Numbered from the stretch's first letter, positions 41,638-50,813 are shown. The stretch: DNA of 64,000 nt from Acidobacteriota bacterium (GCA_021730945.1 JAKFYH010000056.1:1-64000), one strand, 5' to 3'. Notes: a model not told the origin generated them from the sequence alone. Numbers and translations are program-made.

Positions 41638-42900
41638 TTACGCCGTGACGGCAGCGGCCACGGTAATCGTCTTGGTCCGCCCCAGGCTGTCGGTCACAGT
41701 CACAACGATGGTGTAGGTGCCGACCGCCGTGTACTTGTGCGTGTGGGTCGGTGACGTCCCGGATTCCGCGGCCGTCTCGTCGCCCCACACGACCCGGTAG
41801 CTCACGATGGTTGAACCGGTCGCCGGTGTGGCGGTGATGTTGAGCTGGGTGATGCCGTTGACCTTCAGGCCCTGGGCCGTCGCCGTCACGGAGGGCAGCC
41901 CTTCGGTCACCGCCAGGGTTTGCGAAGACTGGCCGACAGCGCCGACGTCGTCGGTCACGGTCAGAATCACGTTGTAGGTACCAAGTGCCGAGAAGCGGCG
42001 TGACACTGTGACGCCGCTTGAGGTGTTGCCGTCTCCGAAGTTCCACGCGTATCCGACGATACGTCGAGGCAGGGTGGCGCGCGACTGCGATGCGTCGAAG
42101 AACACGTCCTGATCGATCGACACCGGCGTGGGGGAAATCACGAACGTCGCGGTTGGCGGCGTCGACGCGGTCACCGTGACGGTGCGGATGGTCACGGCCT
42201 GCGCGCCCCGGCTGTCGGTCACGGTCAGCACTACCTGATACAACCCCACCGTCCGGTAGTCATGCGTCGTCGTCATGCCGGTGCCGCTGGTGCCATCGCC
42301 GAAATTCCAGGCGTAGCCGCAGGCGTTCAAGCAGGCCGTGGTGCCGTTGGTGGTCGTCGAGGCGTCGAAGCTTGCTGTCGCAAACGCCTGGGGCGAGGCC
42401 GGCGTCACGGTGAAAGCCGGTGCCAGGTCGGGGTTGGTGGGCAGAATCACACCCTGTGGCACGAGGCGAATGTCGACACCGCGGGCGAAGTCGTTGAGGA
42501 AATCGCCGGAGTCGGTGGGTGTAACTGCGACGGTGACGGTCTGGGCCACCTGCCCGGAAGGCAACGGCGAGGCCGGCGGCGCGGTGTAGCGGAGAGTGCC
42601 TCCGGTGACCGGTGTCTTGGTGTTCAGCGACCCGAAGTCCTGGACGACGCCGCCGACGAGGATGGCGGCGCGCAGGGGCCGGCCGGTCAGCACCTGGCCA
42701 TTGCCGTCGCGCGCGGTGATGTCGATGGTGGCGCTGCTGACGCCGTCCTGGGTCAGCGTATCGGTGCTGGCCGTAAGCAGGATGGAGTAACTGAGGGTCG
42801 ATGGCCCGGAGAGCGCCGGAATTTCGACGTCCTTGACCGTACAGGACGCGACGAAGGCCAGTCCAACGACGCCGGTGACGATTTTGAATGCCCTTTGCAT
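41638..42900 (-). CDS. PKD-domain lipoprotein
   Basis: 420 aa from the ATG at 42900 (MQRAFKIVTGVVGLAFVASC). Cys20 fits a lipobox, so the protein should be lipid anchored after export. Residues ~30-160 form an Ig-like beta domain. Then come two clear PKD domains (YAWNFGDGTSGTGMTTTHDY and YAWNFGDGNTSSGVTVSRRF) and a third PKD-like one (VVWGDETAAESGTSPTHTHKY). PKD domains usually act in surface adhesion. It is the last of the pilus-linked genes, 19 nt after the second lipoprotein gene. The track start adds ~49 upstream residues that are a shadow. Confidence 0.8.
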   Translation of the reverse strand: MQRAFKIVTGVVGLAFVASCTVKDVEIPALSGPSTLSYSILLTASTDTLTQDGVSSATIDITARDGNGQVLTGRPLRAAILVGGVVQDFGSLNTKTPVTGGTLRYTAPPASPLPSGQVAQTVTVAVTPTDSGDFLNDFARGVDIRLVPQGVILPTNPDLAPAFTVTPASPQAFATASFDASTTTNGTTACLNACGYAWNFGDGTSGTGMTTTHDYRTVGLYQVVLTVTDSRGAQAVTIRTVTVTASTPPTATFVISPTPVSIDQDVFFDASQSRATLPRRIVGYAWNFGDGNTSSGVTVSRRFSALGTYNVILTVTDDVGAVGQSSQTLAVTEGLPSVTATAQGLKVNGITQLNITATPATGSTIVSYRVVWGDETAAESGTSPTHTHKYTAVGTYTIVVTVTDSLGRTKTITVAAAVTA

Positions 42901-42919
42901 GATCGTGATACCTGGAAAA

Positions 42920-43555
42920 CTACGAATCGCCAAAGTCGCCGAATTGCACATCGATCGCGCCGGTGATGGAAATCTCGTTCCCGGCCTGGTCGCGGCCGTA
43001 GAAGGTGACCTCTGCGACGGTCGAGAGGAAGACCAGGCCCCGGGCACCCACCAGGGTGATCAAGGGACGCTCGAGTTTCGCCTGGTGACGGACCAGGTCA
43101 AAGTCGACGTTGATGGTCGAGCCGATCGGAATGGTGACGGTTGTCGCGCCGTCAAATCCATACGGAATGTCGACGCCCTCGGTATTGCGGCCGTCACTGC
43201 GCCGATACCGCACGCGATAGCGCGTGATCGTCACCGAATTCAACGCGGTCGGCGCCGTCGGGCTGAGCGAGTTCTTCATCTCTGCTCGCAGGCCTGCCCT
43301 GCCGATGTCGTTGAAGATCGTGGGCTGCTGGACCGTTGTGCCGCCCGAGGTAACGTCAACCAGCACCTGAACGTCTGATCGCAGGCTGGTCGTGAAGGTC
43401 CCCGCGGCGCCGGCCGACGCAGTGACATTCTCGATAATCAGGTAGGCCGGCCCGCTGCCGGTGCGCGACGCATCGGCGCACGACGGCAGCGACAGGCCGC
43501 ACACGGCGGCAGCCAACAACGCCACGGCGGAACGCATGAAATGCTGTGTGCTCAT
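42920..43555 (-). CDS. Putative lipoprotein downstream of pilQ
   Basis: 211 aa from the ATG at 43555. A signal sequence with lipobox (AAAVCGLSLPSC) is followed by a mostly beta protein with no recognised family (YLIIENVTASAGAAGTFTTSL onward). It begins 5 nt after the pilQ stop and precedes the PKD lipoprotein. By position it may help localise the secretin, as small lipoprotein pilotins do, but it shows no pilotin TPR repeats. Function unknown. Confidence 0.7.
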   Translation of the reverse strand: MSTQHFMRSAVALLAAAVCGLSLPSCADASRTGSGPAYLIIENVTASAGAAGTFTTSLRSDVQVLVDVTSGGTTVQQPTIFNDIGRAGLRAEMKNSLSPTAPTALNSVTITRYRVRYRRSDGRNTEGVDIPYGFDGATTVTIPIGSTINVDFDLVRHQAKLERPLITLVGARGLVFLSTVAEVTFYGRDQAGNEISITGAIDVQFGDFGDS

Positions 43556-43560
43556 ATGCC

Positions 43561-45846
43561 CTACTTCAGGATCTTCGGCGTGATGAAAATCAGGAGCTCG
43601 TCCTGGCTTTCGCGATTGGTCTCGTTCTTGAACAGCCATCCCAGAAGCGGCACGCGGTGCAGGAACGGGGTGCGGTCGCTCGTGCTCGCCTCCTGGCTGT
43701 TGTAGATGCCGCCGATGACCGTCGTGTCGCCGTCGGCGACCAGCACGGTTGTCTGCGCTGCCTGCTTGTCAATCGACGGCGTCGGCTGCGCGGGCGAGGT
43801 CTGCGAATAGTTCGGCGCCGACTTGTCGACGACGATCCGCATGATCACGGTATTGGACGCCGTGATCTGGGGCGTGACGCGCAGCACCAGCGCAGCCGGG
43901 ATGAACGTCACCGTCACCGTGTTGTTGGAAACCGTCTGCACGGGAATCTGCGAACCCTGGGTGATCTCGGCTTCGATGTTGTTCTGCGTCGAGACTCGCG
44001 GACTGGACACAATCCGCACCTTGCCCGAGTTCTCAAGTGCCCGCAGGGCGACGTCGAGGTTCAGGGCGCCATTGATCGATCCGAGCGCCAGCCCGAGGGC
44101 CGATGGCGCAGCCAGATTCACGCCGCCGGTGCCGCCGGTCAGGACGCCGCTACTCGGAAAGGCGAGGCCGGTGCTGGTGCCCACCGAAGGGTCGACCCGG
44201 CCATTGAATCCCCACGAAATGCCCAACTCCTTGGCGAAGTTGCGATTGAGGGTGATGATGCGCGCCTCGATCTCGACCTGCGGCTGCGGCCGGTCGAGCG
44301 CCACGATCAAGTCAGTCGCGGCCTGCAGGCGATCGGCGAGGTCGCGAATAATCAACGTGTTGGTGCGAACGTCAATCTGGACGTCGCCGCGCGGTGACAG
44401 CGTGCTCTTGGTGATGATCGGCACCAGTTCCGCCGCCTTGGCATAGCTCAACGGCCGGGTGATGATGCGCAGTTCGCCCGCCAGTGCGTTGGCGTCGGCC
44501 AGTTTGCGGCGGTCTTCGCTCTCCTGCGCCAGCACGTTCACCGGCACGATCCGGACGATCGTGCCGTCGACGCTGTAGCCGAGCTTGTTGGCGCGCAGGA
44601 TGATATCGAGCGCCTGGTCCCAGGGCACGTCGCGCAAGGCCACGTCGACCGTGCCCTGGATCGACGGATCGATCACGACATTGAGCCCGCTGATGTCGGC
44701 GAAGGTGCGCAGCACCGCCCGCAGGTCGGCCCCCTGGAAGTCCATGGTGATCGGGTCGCCACTGAAAGTGCGCTGCCCCTGGTCGTTGGTCGGGGTCTGG
44801 AGCGCATTGGCTGCAGTTGGCGTGGCCGGCGCGGCCGGCTGCAGGGGCGCCGGAACCGAGAGGGCCACCGGCGACGCCGCAGTCGGGGCCGCCGGCCGAA
44901 CTGCCTCAACGGCGGCGGCGACCGGAGGCGCCACGGCGACCGGAGGCGCCACGGCTGCCGGAGGCGCCACGAGCGCGGCCGGTTCGCCAACCGACCGATT
45001 GAAACGCACACGAATGTCCTCGCCGACCGCCTCAATGGTGTAAGGAATCGACCGGACCAGATCGATCACGACGCGGGTAATCAGGGGTTCCCGGCTGTTG
45101 GCGGCCACGCGAACGCGCGAGACGCCCGCGAGGTTAACGTCGGTCACGGCCGCGGCCCGTCCGGCCGCAACCCCGCGAAAGTCCAGCAACACCCGCGGTG
45201 GCAGGTCGCGGGCCTCCTCGACTGATGACGCAGCCAGGGGTCCGTTACCGGAGAGAAGGATTGCCAGTCCGTCCGGCGTCTCGCTCGCGCGCACGGCGAC
45301 CAGTTCGGTCGCAGGCGCGCGGCTGCCCGCGGCGCGTGGCGCCGGCGTTTTGGTCGCGGCCGGCTTGGGCGGCGCGACCGGCGCCGGCACCCGCAACGCC
45401 GCCGGCGACCCGGCGAGTCCACGGTCCACTTCGACCAGGATCATGTTGCGTGAGCTGCGGACACGGTGCGTGGCCGCGCGGTCGAGGCGAACGCGCACGC
45501 GGGTCACCGGCGAACCGTCGGGAGCCGTGGCCCCCTCGACCGCGACCGCCGCCACCGGCGCCAGGACCGTGCCTGGGAACGCGCCTTCGGGACCGTCCAT
45601 GGTCACGTTTCTCAAGTCCACCAGCACCGTCAGAGGATCGGGCTGGCTGGTGAGATACGCCACCGGCTCGCTGGCTTCAATCAGCACGGTGCTGACGGCG
45701 CCGTCGAGGCGGGACGAGATGGACCGCAGGGCTGGGGTGTCGGCGAGGGTCCCACTGGGCGGAACCGGGCCGCTGGCCGTCAACGTGACCGCCAGGACTG
45801 CCGCCAGAGGCGCAGCCATTACCAGTCGAGGAATGCGACCGTGCAT
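43561..45846 (-). CDS. pilQ: Type IV pilus secretin PilQ
   Basis: 761 aa from the ATG at 45846 (or GTG one codon earlier). A signal peptide is followed by two AMIN domains (~35-130 and ~190-290), which bind peptidoglycan, joined by Pro/Ala-rich linkers. Then an STN/N0 domain (ITMDFQGADLRAVLRTFADISGLNVV), an N1 domain and the secretin barrel (VEIEARIITLNRNFAKELG, ending GWLFKNETNRESQDELLIFITPKIL). The start overlaps the pilP stop. This is the outer-membrane pore for the pilus. Confidence 0.96.
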   Translation of the reverse strand: MHGRIPRLVMAAPLAAVLAVTLTASGPVPPSGTLADTPALRSISSRLDGAVSTVLIEASEPVAYLTSQPDPLTVLVDLRNVTMDGPEGAFPGTVLAPVAAVAVEGATAPDGSPVTRVRVRLDRAATHRVRSSRNMILVEVDRGLAGSPAALRVPAPVAPPKPAATKTPAPRAAGSRAPATELVAVRASETPDGLAILLSGNGPLAASSVEEARDLPPRVLLDFRGVAAGRAAAVTDVNLAGVSRVRVAANSREPLITRVVIDLVRSIPYTIEAVGEDIRVRFNRSVGEPAALVAPPAAVAPPVAVAPPVAAAVEAVRPAAPTAASPVALSVPAPLQPAAPATPTAANALQTPTNDQGQRTFSGDPITMDFQGADLRAVLRTFADISGLNVVIDPSIQGTVDVALRDVPWDQALDIILRANKLGYSVDGTIVRIVPVNVLAQESEDRRKLADANALAGELRIITRPLSYAKAAELVPIITKSTLSPRGDVQIDVRTNTLIIRDLADRLQAATDLIVALDRPQPQVEIEARIITLNRNFAKELGISWGFNGRVDPSVGTSTGLAFPSSGVLTGGTGGVNLAAPSALGLALGSINGALNLDVALRALENSGKVRIVSSPRVSTQNNIEAEITQGSQIPVQTVSNNTVTVTFIPAALVLRVTPQITASNTVIMRIVVDKSAPNYSQTSPAQPTPSIDKQAAQTTVLVADGDTTVIGGIYNSQEASTSDRTPFLHRVPLLGWLFKNETNRESQDELLIFITPKILK

Positions 45847-46349
45847 CACTTGACCTCTTCTCCACCGCGCAAGAACTTGCGCACTTCACGCTGCTTTTCG
45901 AGCGACAGCGGATCGTTAACTTCCTGAAGAATCACCACCATCTGCGCGGTGATCGTACGAATGACGCCGTCGAACAACTTATCTCCCGACCGGACCGTAA
46001 AGACCTTGCCGTCGGCACCCGCCACCATCGCCAACCAGGTGCCACGGCTCAGCATGATGCCCCTGACCACGAGAGCATTGGTTTCGAGTCCGGCCGCGCC
46101 GGTCGGACGTGTGGCCGCGGCGGCGCCGCCCCGCGCCATGTCACTGCCGCGGTTCACCAGGCTGATGAACGGGTCGCGCCGCCCTTCCGAGCTGTACTGG
46201 AAATTGGGCGACGGCGTCGGCAGCGCCGGCTGAGGCGCCGCCGCCGGCGCGGCGGCAGGGGGAGGCGCGGCACCCGGCGTTTGCGCGAACGCCGGACCCA
46301 TGCCCGCCCACAGGATGAACGCGAGGCCGGACCAACTGGCGTGGCTCAT
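45846..46349 (-). CDS. pilP: Type IV pilus assembly protein PilP
   Basis: 167 aa. A signal sequence (HASWSGLAFILWAGMGPAFA) without a clear lipobox Cys, a Pro/Ala-rich linker, then YSSEGRRDPFISLV and the beta-sandwich domain (LVVRGIMLSRGTWLAMVAGADG then FTVRSGDKLFDG). The domain bridges PilNO to the N0 domain of PilQ. Most PilP proteins are lipoproteins, so the missing lipobox is notable. ATGA overlap with pilO. Confidence 0.9.
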   Translation of the reverse strand: MSHASWSGLAFILWAGMGPAFAQTPGAAPPPAAAPAAAPQPALPTPSPNFQYSSEGRRDPFISLVNRGSDMARGGAAAATRPTGAAGLETNALVVRGIMLSRGTWLAMVAGADGKVFTVRSGDKLFDGVIRTITAQMVVILQEVNDPLSLEKQREVRKFLRGGEEVK

Positions 46350-46972
46350 TTCTTCACCGGCGCTTTCTTCGGCGTCGCCTTCTTGCCCTTTTTGGTGTCG
46401 ACCACCGGTTTCTGCTCGACCAGCACGAACGTGGTCGCCGTGCAGGTGATGGTCATGGTGGTCGCGGCCGACTGCGATTCGCGTTGCGCCAGCGTCAGGG
46501 CGCCGATGTTAATGATGCGGGGAAACTTGCTCACGCGGTCCAGGAACACGCCGAGGTTGTGGTAGCTGCCCTCCAACTGGAGGCTGATCGGCCACTCGGC
46601 GTGCATCTCCTTCACGGTAATCGGCTGCGGGCGGAACCCGCGGATGACCAGGTTGGACTGCACGGCCAGGGTCTGCACGCGGCGCAACAAATCACCGGCA
46701 TCACGTTCGTCGGGCAGGATCGGTTTGAGACTGTCGAGCCGGGCTTCGAGGTCCGCGACCTGAGCGCGGAACTCCGGCAGCTGCCGGGCGGTGGCTTGTC
46801 CCCGGCTGATTCGGCCGCGGATGGTGCTCAGCTCGACTGCTCGCGCGGCAATGGCCACCTGCCGCGGCATTTCATAGAAATAGTAGAAGGCGCCGGCTCC
46901 CGCGAGGGAGATCCCGATGAATGCCCCGAGCTGCGCCTGCCAGGGCGCCTTGCCGAGCGAGAAGCTAGCCAC
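46346..46972 (-). CDS. pilO: Type IV pilus assembly protein PilO
   Basis: 208 aa starting at GTG, overlapping pilN by 8 nt. One N-terminal membrane helix (~17-34, LGAFIGISLAGAGAFYYFYE), a coiled coil (~55-95) and a ferredoxin-like periplasmic domain (IRGFRPQPITVKEMHAEWPI). It ends in a Lys-rich tail (VVDTKKGKKATPKKAPVKK) that is longer than usual. It pairs with PilN in the alignment complex. Confidence 0.9.
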   Translation of the reverse strand: MASFSLGKAPWQAQLGAFIGISLAGAGAFYYFYEMPRQVAIAARAVELSTIRGRISRGQATARQLPEFRAQVADLEARLDSLKPILPDERDAGDLLRRVQTLAVQSNLVIRGFRPQPITVKEMHAEWPISLQLEGSYHNLGVFLDRVSKFPRIINIGALTLAQRESQSAATTMTITCTATTFVLVEQKPVVDTKKGKKATPKKAPVKK

Positions 46973-47588
46973 GCTTGCCGCCCTTCTTGGCCGCCGCGCC
47001 CGATGGCGGCGGATCGATCCCGGCCATCTGGAACGTGCCCCGGATGGTGAACTGGATCAGGTCGGGCGTGGTGCGGCCGTCGCCGTTGACCACCACGCTG
47101 TCCACGATTTCCACCGGGCGCGCGAAGTAGCGCGACGCCTCAAGGTTGCCGACAAAGTCCGACAACGACGTGAGCGTCAGGCAGCGGCCGGTCACGGTCA
47201 GGCCGTAGCCGTCCTGCTTGATGGCGGTGAGCCACGTCATGTCGGGCAGCGCACGGCTCACCTGGTCAATCATGTGGACGGGGGCGTTTTGTCCCTTGCG
47301 CAACTCGTCAATGAGGGCGACGCGCTGTTCGAGCTGCAGCTTGCGGGCCTCGAACTCCTGTACCTGCTTCAGAATCTCGGCCAGCCGCAGCTCTTCGCGC
47401 TGCGCGGCGGCGACGTCGCGCGCGACTTGCGCTTCCTGCTGCCCGATCGCCCAGTAGCGCCAGCCGATCCCGACCAGCATCAGCACCACCAGCAAGCTGC
47501 CGATGACGGTGATCTTCTGGCCCGCCTGGAATCCCTTGCTGACCGCCTTGACGGCCTTCCGCTCGCTGACGAGGTTGATCCGAATCAT
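46965..47588 (-). CDS. pilN: Type IV pilus assembly protein PilN
   Basis: 207 aa. The cytoplasmic N-terminus MIRINLVSERK has the conserved INLL-like motif that binds PilM. One membrane helix (~26-46, ITVIGSLLVVLMLVGIGWRYW) is followed by a coiled coil and a periplasmic domain (WLTAIKQDGYGLTVTGRCLT). It overlaps pilM by 4 nt. Same order as pilMNOPQ in proteobacteria. Confidence 0.93.
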   Translation of the reverse strand: MIRINLVSERKAVKAVSKGFQAGQKITVIGSLLVVLMLVGIGWRYWAIGQQEAQVARDVAAAQREELRLAEILKQVQEFEARKLQLEQRVALIDELRKGQNAPVHMIDQVSRALPDMTWLTAIKQDGYGLTVTGRCLTLTSLSDFVGNLEASRYFARPVEIVDSVVVNGDGRTTPDLIQFTIRGTFQMAGIDPPPSGAAAKKGGKRG

Positions 47589-48649
47589 CGGTTCTCCACC
47601 TTGCGAAGGGCGAGACCGAGGGCAACCGCGGCCACCGGCGCCAGGTCGTCAGCGCTCTCGATGCCGAGCTTCTTGGCATCACAACTAATCTGGCGGAACG
47701 GATCAAATCGCTCCACTTCGGTATCAAAGCGCTCCCGGAGCGACTCGGCGAATCCCTCAACCCGCGAGGCGCCGCCACACAACATGATGCGGTCGATCCG
47801 ATCGCTGGCCGCGGTCGCCTTGAAGAAGTCGAACGTCTTCTCTACTTCAAGCAACACGTTGTCGGTCATCGCCCGCAAGACGGCGCGCGCGTCTTCATAG
47901 GTGGCGCCTTCGACGTCGTGCCCCTTCTTCAGCAGTTCGGCGGCGTCGTACGGCAGGTTCAGTTCCTTCTGGACCGCCTCGGTGAAGGCGTTACCGCCGA
48001 TGGAGACGTCGCGCGTGAACACCGACTGGGCGCCGGTCAAGATGTTGATATTCACGGCGCTGGCGCCGGCGTTCAGAATCGCCACGACGGCTGCCGGTTC
48101 GAATCCGTAGTTGGCCTCGAACGCGTTCTGCAGCGCGAAGACGTCCACGTCGACGATGACCGGCGTCCGCCCGGCCTGGGTGATGACACTCGTGTAATCG
48201 GCGATCTTGTCCTTCTTGGCCGCCACCAGGAGCACTTCCATGCTGCCCTGGCTGTCCTGCCCCGTGCCGGCGTCGAGGATCTCGTAGTCGAGGTTCACAT
48301 CCTGGATATCAAAGGGGATGTACTGCTCGGCCTCCCAGTAGATCGACTCGGACAGTTCGGCTTCGGTCATGGCCGGCAGCGTGATCTTCTTGACGATGAC
48401 CGAATTGCCCGACAGCGACGCGACAATGTCCTTGGATTTGAAGCGCTTGTTCGTAAACAGGCGCCGGACGGCGTCGGCGACCGCCCCGCCATCGATGATG
48501 GCGCCGTCGACAATGCTGTCAGGCGGCACCGGCTCGACCCCGATGGCCGAGACGCGATAACCCTTGCCCGACGGCTTGAGTTCGATGGCCTTGACGGAGC
48601 TTGACCCGATGTCGAGTCCAACCAGGCTCTTTTGTCGACGGAACAGCAC
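47585..48649 (-). CDS. pilM: Type IV pilus assembly protein PilM
   Basis: 354 aa from the GTG at 48649. A cytoplasmic actin/FtsA-like ATPase: phosphate 1 motif SLVGLDIGSSSVKAIELK, the PilM hallmark YIPFDIQDVNLDYEIL, and phosphate 2/adenosine regions VVAILNAGASAVNINI and IMLCGGASRVEGFAESL. The track ORF starts 66 codons earlier with a Cys/Arg-rich stretch unlike the family. A ggag motif 10 nt before the GTG supports the shorter form. It is the first gene of the long minus-strand unit that ends at thiE. Confidence 0.95.
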   Translation of the reverse strand: MLFRRQKSLVGLDIGSSSVKAIELKPSGKGYRVSAIGVEPVPPDSIVDGAIIDGGAVADAVRRLFTNKRFKSKDIVASLSGNSVIVKKITLPAMTEAELSESIYWEAEQYIPFDIQDVNLDYEILDAGTGQDSQGSMEVLLVAAKKDKIADYTSVITQAGRTPVIVDVDVFALQNAFEANYGFEPAAVVAILNAGASAVNINILTGAQSVFTRDVSIGGNAFTEAVQKELNLPYDAAELLKKGHDVEGATYEDARAVLRAMTDNVLLEVEKTFDFFKATAASDRIDRIMLCGGASRVEGFAESLRERFDTEVERFDPFRQISCDAKKLGIESADDLAPVAAVALGLALRKVENR

Positions 48650-48846
48650 GTTACGGTGTCTCCAGACCCGGCACGAGGGGCAAATGCGATACCACCCGTC
48701 CAGGGAATGCCGATCCAACAAAAACGGCCCGAGAACGCCGAAAATGGCGGCTTCAGCCGATGGTGGGCGTCCTCTTGAGCTTACAAAACTGCAAGCCGGT
48801 AACGGTTTTTGTAGGTAACCGCGACCGTTGAGGCCCTTCCCTGCCA

Positions 48847-48874
48847 CCCGGGCTTATCGGAGGGAGTGCCCGGG
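48847..48874. terminator. Stem-loop CCCGGGC ... GCCCGGG
   Basis: A 7-bp perfect GC stem with a 14-nt loop, about 180 bp upstream of rplM. There is no T-run on either side. Possible structural element in a leader or a regulator site. Confidence 0.35.
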
Positions 48875-48966
48875 CTCTTCAGGTGCCGGGCGAGCTTGTT
48901 GGGCTTCTTGTGCAAAGTCGTGCAAGTAAGGATCGATGCCAGCCTGGCGGAAGGTGGCAAGTAGAG

Positions 48967-48995
48967 TTGCTCTTCGACCGAAATACCTGTATTAT
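48967..48995 (+). promoter_or_regulatory. Sigma-70-type promoter of the rplM operon
   Basis: TTGCTC (48967-48972), a 17-nt spacer and TATTAT (48990-48995). The transcript would have a leader of about 50 nt with tccccgtggagg near its start and a clear aggaaacagg ribosome binding site before rplM. Confidence 0.6.
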
Positions 48996-49054
48996 CTTGG
49001 TTTGCCGTCCTCCCCGTGGAGGCGGGAGTGATCGCACGTGATTAGGAAACAGGA

Positions 49055-49486
49055 ATGCAGACTTACGTTCCAGATGTGAAGACCATGCCGATCAAGTGGC
49101 ATGTGATTGATGCCAACGGCAAGGTTCTCGGCCGCATCGCGACCGATGCCGCCAAGCTGCTCCAGGGCAAGCACAAAGCCATTTATACGCCGTACCTCGA
49201 CACGGGCGATCACGTGGTGATTGTCAATGTGGCGAAGGTCAAGCTGACCGGCCGCAAGGACGAGCAGAAGGTCTACCAGCGCCACAGCGGCTACCCGGGC
49301 GGCCTGCGCACCGACCGCGCCAAGGTGGTCCGCGCCGACAATCCGGCGCGCATGGTGGAAGAGGCCGTGCGCGGCATGCTGCCGAAGTCCAAGCTCGGCG
49401 ATGCCATGTATCGCAAGTTGAAGGTGTATGCCGGTGACAAGCACCCGCACGCCGCCCAGCAACCGCACGTTTTCGAGGTCGTATAA
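49055..49486 (+). CDS. rplM: 50S ribosomal protein L13
   Basis: 143 aa. [51 protein letters not shown], and the late motif [21 protein letters not shown] identify L13. The first ten residues ([10 protein letters not shown]) are the common extension. The Shine-Dalgarno aggaaacagg is 1-8 nt before the ATG. It is followed 1 nt later by rpsI, the universal L13-S9 pair. Confidence 0.98.
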   Translation: MQTYVPDVKTMPIKWHVIDANGKVLGRIATDAAKLLQGKHKAIYTPYLDTGDHVVIVNVAKVKLTGRKDEQKVYQRHSGYPGGLRTDRAKVVRADNPARMVEEAVRGMLPKSKLGDAMYRKLKVYAGDKHPHAAQQPHVFEVV

Positions 49487-49487
49487 C

Positions 49488-49880
49488 TTGGCAGCAACAG
49501 AATATTACGCAACCGGCCGCCGCAAGGAATCCACGGCGCGCGTGTTCCTTCGTCCGGGCACCGGCACCATCAAGGTCAACAAGCGCGAGTTCGTCGAGTT
49601 CTTTCCGCGCGAGACCCTTCGCATCCTGGTGAAGTCCCCGCTGATCCTGACCGAGACCGCCGAGCAGTTCGACATTCTCGCCACGGTGTCGGGCGGCGGC
49701 ATGACCGGCCAGGCCGGCGCCATCCGCCTGGGTATTTCGCGGGCACTTTGCGAGTTCAACCTCGAACTGCGCTCCAAACTGAAGAAGGACGGCTTGCTCA
49801 CGCGCGATGCGCGCGCGAAAGAGCGTAAGAAATACGGGATGGCTGGCGCGCGCAAGCGGTTCCAGTTCAGCAAGCGCTAA
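49488..49880 (+). CDS. rpsI: 30S ribosomal protein S9
   Basis: 130 aa from the TTG at 49488 ([21 protein letters not shown] when initiated), the same length as E. coli S9. Ends in [17 protein letters not shown], where the C-terminal Arg contacts P-site tRNA. The track start at 49428 adds 20 residues overlapping rplM. The TTG is 1 nt after the rplM stop, so initiation is probably by coupling. It shares TAATG with rpsB. Confidence 0.96.
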   Translation: MAATEYYATGRRKESTARVFLRPGTGTIKVNKREFVEFFPRETLRILVKSPLILTETAEQFDILATVSGGGMTGQAGAIRLGISRALCEFNLELRSKLKKDGLLTRDARAKERKKYGMAGARKRFQFSKR

Positions 49881-50719
49881 TGGCAGCCATAGATGGAGGC
49901 AATTTGACCCCGCTCGCGATGAAGGACCTGCTCGAAGCAGGCGTGCACTTCGGACACCAGACCAAGCGTTGGAATCCCAAGATGAAGCCGTTCATCTTCG
50001 GCGAACGCAGCGGCATCTACATCCTCGACCTCGGCAAGACCGTCAAGCACTATCGCGAGGCCGAAGACTTTGTCCGCCAATTGGCTGCCGAAGGCAAGTC
50101 GATCCTCTTCGTGGGCACCAAGCGCCAGGCCCAGGACGTGGTCGCCGAAGAAGCCACCCGCTGCGGCATGTACTACGTCAATGAGCGCTGGCTCGGCGGC
50201 CTGCTGACCAACTTCACGACCATTCAACGCAGCCTTTCGCGGCTCCGCGATCTCGAGGCGATGTCGACCGACGGCCGCTACGAGACCATGCCGAAGAAGG
50301 AAATTGCCAAGGCCGAGAAGGAGAAGCGCAAGCTGCTCAAGAACCTCGAAGGCATTCGCCACATGGGCCGCTTGCCTGACGCCCTGTTTGTCGTCGACAC
50401 TCGCAAGGAACAGATTGCGGTGGACGAGGCACGCAAGCTCAAGATCCCGGTCATCGGCATCGTCGACACCAACTGCGACCCGGACCAGATCGACTATGTC
50501 ATCCCGGGCAACGACGACGCCCTGCGGTCGGTCAAGCTGTTCGTCTCGCGCGTCGCCGACGCCGTGATTGACGGTCGCGGCCAGCGCGAATCGGCGATGG
50601 CCGACCAGGTCGCCAGCGAAGCCGAAGCGGCGGCCGCACTCGAAGCCAGCCGCACGGTCCGCCCAGCCGACCTGCGCAAACCCCAGCGTCCAGCCGAGAC
50701 GCCGACGCCCACGGCCTGA
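49880..50719 (+). CDS. rpsB: 30S ribosomal protein S2
   Basis: 279 aa. [39 protein letters not shown] is split here as seen in every S2 start; [20 protein letters not shown] and [19 protein letters not shown] follow. A ~40-residue C-terminal tail rich in Ala, Arg and Pro is longer than in E. coli. The ATG overlaps the rpsI stop. Coupling of rpsB to rplM-rpsI rather than standing as rpsB-tsf alone is common in non-enteric bacteria. Confidence 0.97.
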   Translation: MAAIDGGNLTPLAMKDLLEAGVHFGHQTKRWNPKMKPFIFGERSGIYILDLGKTVKHYREAEDFVRQLAAEGKSILFVGTKRQAQDVVAEEATRCGMYYVNERWLGGLLTNFTTIQRSLSRLRDLEAMSTDGRYETMPKKEIAKAEKEKRKLLKNLEGIRHMGRLPDALFVVDTRKEQIAVDEARKLKIPVIGIVDTNCDPDQIDYVIPGNDDALRSVKLFVSRVADAVIDGRGQRESAMADQVASEAEAAAALEASRTVRPADLRKPQRPAETPTPTA

Positions 50720-50740
50720 CCCGCCCACGGCTTTCCTTTC

Positions 50741-50771
50741 CGCGCCGGCTGCGATAACACGGGCCGGCGCG
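50741..50771 (+). terminator. Hairpin between rpsB and tsf
   Basis: CGCGCCGGC and GCCGGCGCG form a 9-bp perfect stem with a 13-nt loop, followed by ttctac and no T-run. It may be an attenuating or processing element that reduces tsf relative to rpsB. Confidence 0.45.
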
Positions 50772-50813
50772 TTCTACGTACAGCGACCCCACGGTTTTCA
50801 GGAGTAAGGTGAA

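Larger units (their letters stand above)
48650..49054. other. 405-bp divergent intergenic region between pilM and rplM
   Basis: No convincing gene is seen. It holds the rplM promoter, a CCCGGGC/GCCCGGG stem (48847-48874) and a second hairpin around 48.78-48.82 kb where tacaaaac pairs with gtttttgta. Direct repeats ggtaacggtttttgtaggtaacc and gtgcaa...gtgcaa are also present. A riboswitch was considered but no known consensus was matched. No good promoter for pilM was recognised on the minus strand. Confidence 0.6.

Noticed and set aside
48770-48830. Possible cyclic-di-GMP riboswitch because of ggtaacc motifs near pilM
   Set aside because: The order and spacing of conserved GEMM elements are not present on either strand.
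48650-48847. 66-codon N-terminal extension of pilM
   Set aside because: Unlike any PilM and Cys/Arg-rich. The GTG at 48649 has a ggag upstream and begins the conserved actin-like motif.
48950-48972. Sigma-54-like promoter (tggcaagtagagttgct)
   Set aside because: The GG to GC spacing is one base too long (11 instead of 10) and a better sigma-70 promoter overlaps it.
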